32,906 bases of DNA from Bacteroidales bacterium (lineage in GTDB: Bacteria; Bacteroidota; Bacteroidia; Bacteroidales; UBA932), in the NCBI GenBank assembly GCA_017614795.1, contig JAGABD010000107.1, forward strand, positions 1 to 32,906, in the 5' to 3' direction. Made by a program: the position numbers and the translations under genes. Positions within the stretch are counted from its first letter, which is position 1. Every line of letters begins with the position of its first letter. This document shows, piece by piece, positions 7,731 through 15,021 of this stretch. The notes under the pieces were generated by a model that saw only the letters and a list, made by a program, of their open reading frames with translations, was not told where the DNA came from and made no database searches.

Positions 7731-10460
7731 CTAGTTACGAGCTTGTTTGAGGCGTGTGTTGGTGGGTTGGGACGAACTGCCTCCGCGTCCGCCAGCGTTC
7801 GCATCGCCCGAGGTCGAACTACCGGAAGAAGAGGAACTCTGGGCCTTGGCCCTGCCGGGCTGAGGATAGAACGGCCAGAAGAGTCCGAGCTTCACACTGC
7901 GCTGGGTGCTTATGTAGTGATGTGCGGAGAAATAGTCCGCACGCTCCTGAGGCCAGCCCAGGCCGACATTCTCGAACTTCACGAAAATGCACGCGCGCTT
8001 CCACTGGATGTTGATGAACGCGTCGATGACAGGTCCGTTCTCGTAGCGGTATTCCTTCTGGTTGTGGAACACGCCCACCGCGGGATTCCACGCCGGAGCA
8101 TACCAGGCGGTATTGTAGAAGGCGTTGGCGCCTATCTGCATCTTCATCACGTTGTTCACCTTCGCCTCGTCGCGCTGCACCACGAACTCGAGGTACCAGC
8201 GGAGGTTGGCCGCAAGCTGGGGCACCGGCACCACATCCTGGTTCGAGGAGGCCTGGAACAGGATCCTGTTGTCGAAGTGCAGGAAGTCCCAGAGGGAGAT
8301 GTCCTTGCGCAGCGACGCGCTGAGGATGCTCACGGGAGCCGCGCTCTGGCGGGGGACGCTCAGGGTATCGTAGTAGATGCCGTTCTTCAGGAGAGTATAG
8401 CTGACGTCCGCGTGGAGTTTCCAGCGGGGAATGTTCAGCCAGCCCTCGAGGCGGTTGTCGGATATCTTTCCGAAATTGTGGTTCCACTGGAAGTGGTTGG
8501 TGCGCAGGGCCTGCTGATAGCGCGTCGGCTCCGTGAGATTGGTCTCGAAATGGGCTCCCAGAGTCACGGGGCTGGTGCGGGCGCGCCTGAAGGGATAGAT
8601 GCTGAAGGCAATGTTGCCCTCCATATTGAAATCGCCGAAATTATAGCCCTCGAGATAGTACCTCGCCTTGGCGTTCCAGTCGATGTATTTCTTGAGCTTG
8701 CCTTCCGCTCCCGCATAGGTGTAGAAGGAGTTCTGGCGGAACTTGCCGCTGTTCAGAGTGCTGTCGACATAGATCTTCACCACGTCGCCGAGACCGACAT
8801 CCAACTTGCTGACCACGCCTTCGCTGGACCAGGGCTGCAGGCGGATGAACACCTTGTTGTCCCACTGACGGGAACGGAGCATATCGTTGCTGGCATTGGG
8901 GTCGTAGTTGAAACTGCGGTAGAACGCCCTGGCGCGGGTGTCGTTGTCCGCTATCTCGTCGACATATCCCCTCTCGAACATCGAATACTCGCTGCTGTGC
9001 CCTATGAAGGCGCTGGTGATGTCCTTCTGGAGCAGGGAGTCGCTCACCTCGAAGGTGCTGTCGCGCTTCGCCCTCCAGTCGTTTATGAAGGTGAAGGGGA
9101 TGCGGTACTGCTGGTCGAGGAAGTAGGTGTTGCGCTTCACGCGGGACTTCGCCTTCGCCTTTTCGAGCACCACGGGGAATTCACGTGCATCGAGGGTGGT
9201 GTCGCGGATCCACATATTGTCCAGCACGCCGCCGTTCTCTTCGCGGATGACCTTGTTGTGGATGTATCCCACGTGCATCAGGTAGCGCTTGCCGAGATAG
9301 TTGGCGTTCGCTATGAAGTTCTTGTTTCGGGTGTCCTCGCGGGCCATCATTCCTCCGCCTCCCCAGCGTTCATACATCAGGGTGAAGTTGAATTCGGGGG
9401 TGATGTTCTGGGTGGTGAGGATGTGCAGGTTGTCGGATGCCTTCTCGTCCGTCGCGAGAAGAGTTCCCCAGTATGCCAGTTCGGTGTACGGCACCTTGGT
9501 GTTGAACATCGGGACCGTCGACGACGAATATGTCCAGGGCTCCACCGAGCCGTAGAAGTCCTCGCCGCTCCAGCTCTTGCGCTGGCCGTAGCTGTACATC
9601 TGTATCGGGGAACCCGGCACGCCCAGCCAGGTCGCGTTGACGTCCTTGCGGCGCCAGGCGAAGTCGTAGTACCACTTGTTGTATGAAGTGTCGGGCACTT
9701 CGGGGGCGATGCGGTGGAAATCCTGGTCGACCGTCCACGAGATTATGCGGTGGTACTGCATATCCTCGGGGATGGCGAAGGTGCTGAGGACGCGGGGAGT
9801 ATGCTCCTTGACGCTGTCGCGGTACGCAACCCTTTCGTCGCGCGCCTTCTGAAGGGAATCCATTTCATGAAGCTTGCGCTGAAGCTTCTGCTCGAAGTCG
9901 TATTTCTTGCGTTCAGATTTACTGAGAGACTTGTACCACGCCTCGAACGCCGCCTTGGCCTTGACGGTGGAGTCCGCCACCCAGATGGAATCGAGCTTGC
10001 GGCGGTCGGCCGAGTCGATCTGCCAGCCGAGCGTGTCGCCCTTCTGGCGGAAATCCATCTCCTCGTTGCGCAGCGAATCGCTCACCCAGCGGTGGATGAG
10101 GGAGTCGATGAGCGCGACGTAGTACTTGTAGCGGAAAGGATCGATTTCGCGGAGGGAATCGGGCGGAAAGATGGTGTCGCGGGCGGTAATGAGGGGCAGG
10201 GTGTCGAGTTCGCCGAACTTGACCTCGATGCCGAGGGCCCGCAGCACGCTGTCGGGGATGGTCTCCGACGAGAAATCACCCCGCCTGCCAATCTTGTAGC
10301 CGTCTTTCGGATACAGCACCGTATCGGGCGCCGCTTCCACGAAAAAGACGGGGGCTTCCGTATTGAATTCCGCACGGTGCGGGGCTTCCACGCCGAGGCT
10401 CGCGGCGACGGCCACGGCCGCCACCGCTGCAGGGAATCCTATGCCGGAAAACAACTTCAT
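7731..10460 (-). CDS. Putative outer-membrane beta-barrel porin (Porin_10 type)
   Basis: The protein has 909 residues. A hydrophobic signal segment (about 5-26) is followed by a 240-residue charged region rich in D, S, K and R. From about residue 290 to 865 there are alternating aromatic and polar strands typical of a large outer-membrane barrel (HFQWNHNFGKISDN, KLHADVSYTLLKNGIYYD, SVKLGLFWPFYPQP). The overall layout matches the Bacteroidota putative porins grouped as Porin_10; the substrate is unknown. After the last strand there is a 41-residue Ser/Gly/Asn-rich tail, odd because barrel proteins normally end at the last strand. The start codon follows the esterase stop directly (TAA-ATG), so the two are co-translated. 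The barrel assignment is from pattern, not alignment. Confidence 0.75.
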   Translation of the reverse strand: MKLFSGIGFPAAVAAVAVAASLGVEAPHRAEFNTEAPVFFVEAAPDTVLYPKDGYKIGRRGDFSSETIPDSVLRALGIEVKFGELDTLPLITARDTIFPPDSLREIDPFRYKYYVALIDSLIHRWVSDSLRNEEMDFRQKGDTLGWQIDSADRRKLDSIWVADSTVKAKAAFEAWYKSLSKSERKKYDFEQKLQRKLHEMDSLQKARDERVAYRDSVKEHTPRVLSTFAIPEDMQYHRIISWTVDQDFHRIAPEVPDTSYNKWYYDFAWRRKDVNATWLGVPGSPIQMYSYGQRKSWSGEDFYGSVEPWTYSSSTVPMFNTKVPYTELAYWGTLLATDEKASDNLHILTTQNITPEFNFTLMYERWGGGGMMAREDTRNKNFIANANYLGKRYLMHVGYIHNKVIREENGGVLDNMWIRDTTLDAREFPVVLEKAKAKSRVKRNTYFLDQQYRIPFTFINDWRAKRDSTFEVSDSLLQKDITSAFIGHSSEYSMFERGYVDEIADNDTRARAFYRSFNYDPNASNDMLRSRQWDNKVFIRLQPWSSEGVVSKLDVGLGDVVKIYVDSTLNSGKFRQNSFYTYAGAEGKLKKYIDWNAKARYYLEGYNFGDFNMEGNIAFSIYPFRRARTSPVTLGAHFETNLTEPTRYQQALRTNHFQWNHNFGKISDNRLEGWLNIPRWKLHADVSYTLLKNGIYYDTLSVPRQSAAPVSILSASLRKDISLWDFLHFDNRILFQASSNQDVVPVPQLAANLRWYLEFVVQRDEAKVNNVMKMQIGANAFYNTAWYAPAWNPAVGVFHNQKEYRYENGPVIDAFINIQWKRACIFVKFENVGLGWPQERADYFSAHHYISTQRSVKLGLFWPFYPQPGRAKAQSSSSSGSSTSGDANAGGRGGSSSQPTNTRLKQARN

Positions 10461-11933
10461 TTACTTGTCCCAGTCGTCAGTGCGGAAAGGTCCGACCGGA
10501 ATGCCCATGCCGTTGAACACGGACGCTTCGGCCACATTGTGGAAGGCGTAGCGCACCGCCACGGGAGCGGGCACCTCGTCGCAAACCACCTCGATCTTAT
10601 TGTTGGGACGCATCACCCTTGCGGAAGTCGCGGGGTGGAACACCCTGTCCTCGCCTGCCACCTCGAAGCCGCCAAGCTCGACGGTGTTGGGGGTGAGAGG
10701 GCTGCCGAAGCAGTGGAAATTCAGGATGACCTTGTTGCTGTCTATCTGCATGTCCTTGTACTCGGGAGCGCGGGAGCAGATGCCCTTGAAACCATAGTCG
10801 TTCTCGATCGCGAGAGCCGCGAGGCGCTGAGCCACGGGAAGCTTCTTGGCGGGATGGATGCAGTCGGGGTCGCCCACGTCGAGCGTGGTGGCCAGGCCTG
10901 AATGCTTTATCTGCTGGGCCGCCTTGAGCTGGGCCTCCTCGAGCAGAGGGCTCTGCAGGCCCTCAGGATTGCCCTTCACTCCCTTGCCATACTTGTAAGA
11001 TGCTATCTGAACCGCATAGAAAGGCAGGTCCGGATTGTCCCAGAGGCTGCGCATCATCTCGACATAGAGCTTGCTGAGGCGCACGTACTGGGCGGGACGG
11101 GCGCGGTTGCTTTCGCCCTGGTACCAGATTATTCCCTTGAAAGTGAAGGGGATGAGAGGCGCCACCATCGCGTTGTAGGCAAGAGCGCCGGCGTGGTTCT
11201 GGTTCTTTGCGGGAAGTTCTCCCTTCTCGAAATGTCCGAGTTTGATGGGATCGTCGAAGCCCTGCTCCTTCCACTCCTTGTTGCCCTTCTCCAGCCATTC
11301 CTTGCTTATCCAGGTCTCGATGGTGCTGCCGCCCCAGTTGCAGGAGATCACTCCGATGGGCACGCCCAGAATCTTGTAGAGCTGCTGGGCGAAGAAATAA
11401 CTCACGGCGCTGTGCCCTGCGACCGCCTCGGGGGTATTCTCCTTCCACTGGAGAGGATTCTCCTCCTCTTCCTTGAGAGATGCCCTTATCTTGCTGGTGC
11501 AGAGGCGGATGGGAGTGGCGGGGCTGGCGTTCATGATTGCGTCGAAGGCGCCTTCCACCCTCTGGCCGCCGAATCCCTTCACGGGCATCTGCATATTGCT
11601 CTGGCCTCCGCAGAACCATACCTCACCGATGAGGACGTTCTTCACGGTAAGCTTCTCGCCGTCGTTGAAGACTATTTCATAGGGACCGCCCGCGGTGGGA
11701 GTGGCTATCTTGACGGACCACTTGCCGTCCTGGCCGACCTTGAGTTTGGTCTTGGCCTTTGTCCACGAGGGGGCGATGGTAAGTTGCGCGCCCGCCTTCG
11801 CCTTGCCCCAGAGGGCCACGGAGGTTTCGCGCTGGAGAACCATATTGTCCCCGATTATGTTCGGGAGTTCGACTTTTGCGAAAGCGCTTGCCGCAATCAG
11901 AGCCGCAGCCGCACAGACGAGAAATCTTTTCAT
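10461..11933 (-). CDS. Secreted sialate O-acetylesterase family protein (SGNH hydrolase)
   Basis: The 490 residues begin with a Sec signal peptide (cleavage near A19-K20). An N-terminal beta domain (about 20-100) precedes the SGNH hydrolase core: GGQSNM with S112, CNWGGST at 198-204 (Gly block), WYQGESN at 270-276 (Asn block), and D357-C-I-H360 as the acid/base pair. A C-terminal beta domain follows. The family removes O-acetyl groups from sialic acids, and relatives act on acetylated hemicelluloses; the true substrate cannot be told here. It is the first gene of a four-gene operon (esterase, porin, tmk, MauE-like) behind a consensus promoter, which suggests envelope or glycan work linked to housekeeping dTMP metabolism only by position. 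Confidence 0.87.
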   Translation of the reverse strand: MKRFLVCAAAALIAASAFAKVELPNIIGDNMVLQRETSVALWGKAKAGAQLTIAPSWTKAKTKLKVGQDGKWSVKIATPTAGGPYEIVFNDGEKLTVKNVLIGEVWFCGGQSNMQMPVKGFGGQRVEGAFDAIMNASPATPIRLCTSKIRASLKEEEENPLQWKENTPEAVAGHSAVSYFFAQQLYKILGVPIGVISCNWGGSTIETWISKEWLEKGNKEWKEQGFDDPIKLGHFEKGELPAKNQNHAGALAYNAMVAPLIPFTFKGIIWYQGESNRARPAQYVRLSKLYVEMMRSLWDNPDLPFYAVQIASYKYGKGVKGNPEGLQSPLLEEAQLKAAQQIKHSGLATTLDVGDPDCIHPAKKLPVAQRLAALAIENDYGFKGICSRAPEYKDMQIDSNKVILNFHCFGSPLTPNTVELGGFEVAGEDRVFHPATSARVMRPNNKIEVVCDEVPAPVAVRYAFHNVAEASVFNGMGIPVGPFRTDDWDK

Positions 11934-11958
11934 ACCTTTTATAGAAATATTTAACTTA

Positions 11959-11990
11959 CAAAGTTATCAACTTTTGGACATTATCGCAAA
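11959..11990 (-). promoter_or_regulatory. Promoter of the esterase-porin-tmk operon
   Basis: On the minus strand, TTTG (11990-11987) and TAACTTTG (11966-11959) are separated by exactly 20 bases, a full consensus match. Transcription should start near 11954, giving a leader of about 20 bases before the ATG at 11933. The element overlaps the divergent ftsB promoter. Confidence 0.72.
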
Positions 11991-12004
11991 AGAAATTATC
12001 TTCG
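11973..12004 (+). promoter_or_regulatory. Promoter of ftsB-like gene, leaderless-type spacing
   Basis: TTTG at 11973-11976 and TATCTTCG at 11997-12004 (one mismatch to TAnnTTTG) lie 20 bases apart. The ATG at 12009 is four bases beyond the -7 box, so the mRNA should begin at the start codon. The element shares bases 11973-11990 with the divergent esterase promoter, so the two probably compete for polymerase. Confidence 0.65.
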
Positions 12005-12008
12005 CACT

Positions 12009-12329
12009 ATGAAGTGGTACAAGAATCTGTGGAATACCGACAAGGACGGTGCCAAAAAGGAACTCCGCTCCTTCGTGAGGTACGCGATCGTCATAACCGG
12101 GTTATTCGTCGCCTTCCTTTTCGTGAAGAAGGACAGCCTCCTGCGTTGGATCGAAGCCGGTTTCACCATCGGCCGCCAGCACAGGCAGATGGAATATTAC
12201 CAGAAGGAAATCAACGCCCTCGACAAGCAGATAGGCATACTCTCCAACGACAAGGACACCCTCGAAACCCTGGCCCGCGAGCAGTACAATTTCGCCGAGC
12301 CCGGAGACGACGTTTATCTGACGAAGTAG
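12009..12329 (+). CDS. FtsB/DivIC-type septum formation initiator protein
   Basis: The 106 residues form a small bitopic protein: a basic cytoplasmic start, one transmembrane helix at about 23-41, then an extracytoplasmic coiled coil at about 52-92 (QMEYYQKEINALDKQIGIL). The ending LAREQYNFAEPGDDVYL matches the conserved tail of the septum initiator family, which links FtsQ and FtsL in the divisome. Family members differ greatly in sequence, so FtsB versus DivIC is a naming matter. The ATG at 12009 lies directly after its promoter. The next gene begins 55 bases after the stop, behind its own -7 box. Confidence 0.87.
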   Translation: MKWYKNLWNTDKDGAKKELRSFVRYAIVITGLFVAFLFVKKDSLLRWIEAGFTIGRQHRQMEYYQKEINALDKQIGILSNDKDTLETLAREQYNFAEPGDDVYLTK

Positions 12330-12352
12330 TGACAATTTGCGCAGATTTTGAC

Positions 12353-12360
12353 TATTTTTG
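12353..12360 (+). promoter_or_regulatory. -7 box before the nucleotidyltransferase gene
   Basis: TATTTTTG is a perfect TAnnTTTG match, 24 bases before the ATG at 12385. The nearest TTTG upstream (12336-12339) is only 13 bases away, too close for a normal -33 element. Read-through from the ftsB promoter is also possible. Confidence 0.4.
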
Positions 12361-12384
12361 CATACACTGATTTTTAACCAAGAT

Positions 12385-13317
12385 ATGAAACCTACACTCT
12401 TAGTACTTGCTGCGGGAATGGGCAGCCGCTACGGCGGGCTCAAGCAGATGGACGGCCTCGGGCCCTCCGGCGAAACCATTATCGACTATTCCATTTACGA
12501 TGCTGTGAAGGCCGGCTTCGGCAAGGTCGTCTACATCGTTCGGGAATACTTCCTCGAAGATATGAAAGCACTCGTGGCAAAGAAATACGCCCACGTGAAA
12601 TGCCTGGACGGCTCTCCCCTCGAGTTCGTGTTCGTCACCCAGGAACTGAACAAGATTCCTGCGGGCTTCACCCTCAACCCCGCCCGTGAGAAACCCTGGG
12701 GCACCGCTCACGCGGTCCTTATGGCCAAGGACGTCATCCACGAACCCTTCGCTGTAATCAACGGCGACGACTACTACGGCAAGGAATCCTTCGCCATCCT
12801 CGGCGACTGGCTCCGCGCCCACGAGCACACCAAGGGACAGTACTCCGTGGTGGGATTCGAACTCGACCATACCCTCTCCGACAGCGGAAGCGTTTCGCGC
12901 GGCATCTGCTACTATGACGACGCGCACATCCTTTCCGGCGTGGCGGAGCACCTCAACATCGCGAAAGAAGCCGACGGCAAGGTGTACGGCGACAACTCCG
13001 TGAACGGCGACAAGCATATCGTCCTCGACGGCGCCGCCCTCTGCTCGATGAACATGTGGGGCTTCACCCCCGACTATTTCGAGAAGAGCGAGAAGATCTT
13101 CGCCGACTTCCTGAAGGTGAACATCGACGAGCCCAAGAAGGAATTCTACATTCCTTTCGCCATCGACTGCATGATCAAGGACAACAGCGCCTCCACCGAG
13201 GTTCTTTCCACTCCTTCGCACTGGTTCGGCGTCACCTACAAGGAAGACCGTCCGGGCGTGGTGGAGAAGTTCGCAAGCCTCGTGAAGCAGGGCGTCTATC
13301 CTTCGCCTCTCTACTAG
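12385..13317 (+). CDS. Sugar-phosphate nucleotidyltransferase family protein
   Basis: The protein has 310 residues. The N-terminal signature LAAGMGSRYGGLKQ (8-21) is the NTP-binding loop of the NTP_transferase family, with the basic residue supplied by R15 and K20. VINGDDYYG near 133 carries the metal-binding Asp of the GD motif. KPWGTAHAVLMAKD matches the substrate loop of hexose-1-phosphate nucleotidyltransferases. It probably joins a nucleotide to a sugar 1-phosphate for cell-surface glycans or nucleotide-sugar recycling; the sugar and nucleotide cannot be read off, and no kinase or glycosyltransferase is adjacent. The ATG at 12385 is chosen over one 27 bases upstream, because that one precedes or overlaps the -7 box and the family begins at MKPTLLVLAAG. 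Confidence 0.87.
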   Translation: MKPTLLVLAAGMGSRYGGLKQMDGLGPSGETIIDYSIYDAVKAGFGKVVYIVREYFLEDMKALVAKKYAHVKCLDGSPLEFVFVTQELNKIPAGFTLNPAREKPWGTAHAVLMAKDVIHEPFAVINGDDYYGKESFAILGDWLRAHEHTKGQYSVVGFELDHTLSDSGSVSRGICYYDDAHILSGVAEHLNIAKEADGKVYGDNSVNGDKHIVLDGAALCSMNMWGFTPDYFEKSEKIFADFLKVNIDEPKKEFYIPFAIDCMIKDNSASTEVLSTPSHWFGVTYKEDRPGVVEKFASLVKQGVYPSPLY

Positions 13318-13318
13318 T

Positions 13319-14206
13319 ATGGCACGCGCAAAACGCGGCAATTTCAATGTGTTCGGCCACTATACCCGGTGTGTTCCGGGGGTGGCCGACCTCTTTATAT
13401 TGCTGGCCCTTTTCCTGCTGGGAGCCCTGGCGGGCAATGCGGTATCGCTGGCTTTCGTAGCCGTTCTCGGCCAAAGCGCCGGAATGGAGTACGGAATGAT
13501 CGTGTCATACCCGCTGATGTTCATCTTCGCGATGATGTGGGCCTCCGGACAAAGCAGACGCAATGCGATGACCGGCTACGGCACACTGCTGGACAACGAC
13601 CATTTCGCTCCGCTCGGAGGCTTCCTCGCCGCATCGCTCGCGATGGTCGGCACCTTCGCGGCGGGATTCTGCTGCGATGCGCTGAATTCGCTTCTGCCCT
13701 CAATGCCCAAATGGCTTGAAGACATCCTCAAGGGAATGACTTCCGGCAAGTTCTGGATCAACTTCATCTGCGTGAGCCTCTTCGCTCCTTTCTTCGAGGA
13801 GTGGCTCTGCAGGGGCATGGTGCTTCGCGGACTGCTCGGGCACGGCACAAAGCCCTGGCTCGCCATCAGCGTTTCCGCCCTCTTCTTCGCGGTAATCCAT
13901 ATGAACCCCTGGCAGGCGATTCCGGCATTCATGCTCGGCTTGCTGTTCGGCTATGTCTATTACAAGACCGGCTCGCTCAAGCTCACGATACTGATGCACT
14001 TCACCAACAATACCATCGCGCTTTGCCTCGGGCATATCGAGTCGCTCAAGGACGTGGAGTCTTGGATGGACGTGCTGGGACAGTGGTACTGGCCGGGATT
14101 CTTCGCCAGCGCCATCATACTGGTGCTGACGGTGCGCGCTTTCCGCCGCATCGAAACGCCCGAAAAGGGCAATTTCGACATTGTTCCCCCGTTGTTTTCC
14201 GAATAA
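13319..14206 (+). CDS. CPBP-family intramembrane metalloprotease (Abi/CAAX-like)
   Basis: The 295 residues include about seven or eight hydrophobic segments. The C-terminal half carries the CPBP motifs: FEEWLCR with E160, E161 and R165, FFAVIH with H194, and HFTNN with H227 and N231. These residues coordinate zinc in CAAX-processing relatives. Bacterial members act in bacteriocin immunity, protein maturation or signalling, and most, including this one, have no known substrate. The ATG lies one base after the nucleotidyltransferase stop, and the stop overlaps the folP start by one base (TAATG). It is therefore in one operon with both. No bacteriocin genes are nearby, so a housekeeping membrane role is more likely. 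Confidence 0.85.
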   Translation: MARAKRGNFNVFGHYTRCVPGVADLFILLALFLLGALAGNAVSLAFVAVLGQSAGMEYGMIVSYPLMFIFAMMWASGQSRRNAMTGYGTLLDNDHFAPLGGFLAASLAMVGTFAAGFCCDALNSLLPSMPKWLEDILKGMTSGKFWINFICVSLFAPFFEEWLCRGMVLRGLLGHGTKPWLAISVSALFFAVIHMNPWQAIPAFMLGLLFGYVYYKTGSLKLTILMHFTNNTIALCLGHIESLKDVESWMDVLGQWYWPGFFASAIILVLTVRAFRRIETPEKGNFDIVPPLFSE

Positions 14207-14919
14207 TGAAGGGACCTTACGGAGAAGTCAAGATTCTGGGGATAGTGAACCTGTCCCCGGATTCTTTTTTTGCGGGCAGCATAGCCCGCGGCGAGGATGA
14301 CGCGATTGCGCGAATCGAAGACTGGTTCGCCCGCGGAGCCTGGATGGTGGACCTCGGCCCCGCTTCCACCAAACCCGGCGCTCCGGACGTTTCCCCCGAG
14401 GAGCAGTGGCGCAGGCTGGAGCCCGTGCTGAAGCGCCTTCCGGCGGGTTTGTATTCGATAGATACCACCAGCGCGGAGGTGGTGCGGAAGGCCTGCGACC
14501 TGATCGGGCCTTTTACCGTAAACGATATCTCAGCGGGAGAAGACGACCCGGCGATGCTGCCCCTCGTGGCAGAGTTGGGACTTCCCTTCATCGCGATGCA
14601 CAAAAGGGGCAATCCGCGCACGATGGACAGCCTTGTGGAGTACCCTCAGGGCATAGTCAAGGCAGTCGAAGAGTATTTCGAGGATTTCGCCCGCAAGGCC
14701 GAAGCGCTCGGCATCCGGGACTGGATACTGGACCCCGGTTTCGGCTTTGCGAAGACCGAAGAGCAGAACTGGGAACTGCTGCGTTCGCTGGCGGTTTTCC
14801 GCCGTTTCGGCAAACCCGTGCTTGCGGGCGTCGCCGACAAACGATTCACCCGCGGCGATACTCCCGCCGCCGAAGCCCTGGCTGTCGCGGGCGGGGCGGA
14901 TATCCTTAGATGCCACTAA
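14206..14919 (+). CDS. folP: Dihydropteroate synthase, shortened
   Basis: The 237 residues have the TIM-barrel pterin-binding motifs of DHPS: GIVNLSPDSFFAGS (12-25, N15 and D19), VDLGPASTKPG (48-58), SIDT with D86, VNDISAGE with N106 and D107, MHKRG (131-135), ILDPGFGF with D176, and K212 in the SRK-like position. It ends ILRCH, keeping R235 and H237 of the phosphate-binding RxH. The enzyme condenses p-aminobenzoate with the pterin pyrophosphate in folate synthesis and is the sulfonamide target. It is some 30-50 residues shorter than usual: the NGTTVLNT-type helix before the RxH strand is missing, and so is the final helix after it. The stop lies at the edge of a long palindrome. Probably active, but this needs checking. 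Confidence 0.85.
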   Translation: MKGPYGEVKILGIVNLSPDSFFAGSIARGEDDAIARIEDWFARGAWMVDLGPASTKPGAPDVSPEEQWRRLEPVLKRLPAGLYSIDTTSAEVVRKACDLIGPFTVNDISAGEDDPAMLPLVAELGLPFIAMHKRGNPRTMDSLVEYPQGIVKAVEEYFEDFARKAEALGIRDWILDPGFGFAKTEEQNWELLRSLAVFRRFGKPVLAGVADKRFTRGDTPAAEALAVAGGADILRCH

Positions 14920-15021
14920 TGGCCGCTTGCGGGAGCGTTGCGTAGGCGGGCAATGCAGACTGGAGCTCCCCTTGTGGGACTCCTGGCTGCCCTTTGCCCG
15001 ACGCGCAGGTGGGCGGCCATT
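14918..15021. repeat. 104-bp imperfect palindrome between convergent genes
   Basis: Nine-base arms AATGGCCGC (14918-14926) and GCGGCCATT (15013-15021) are perfect inverted copies. Inside them, CGGGCAA (14947-14953) pairs with TTGCCCG (14994-15000), GCAG (14955-14958) with CTGC (14987-14990), GGAG (14962-14965) with CTCC (14980-14983), and TCCC (14967-14970) with GGGA (14976-14979) around a five-base loop. The element exactly fills the space between the stop codons of folP and the PPC gene. It may be a two-way terminator or a small palindromic (REP/MITE-like) element. Confidence 0.65.
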
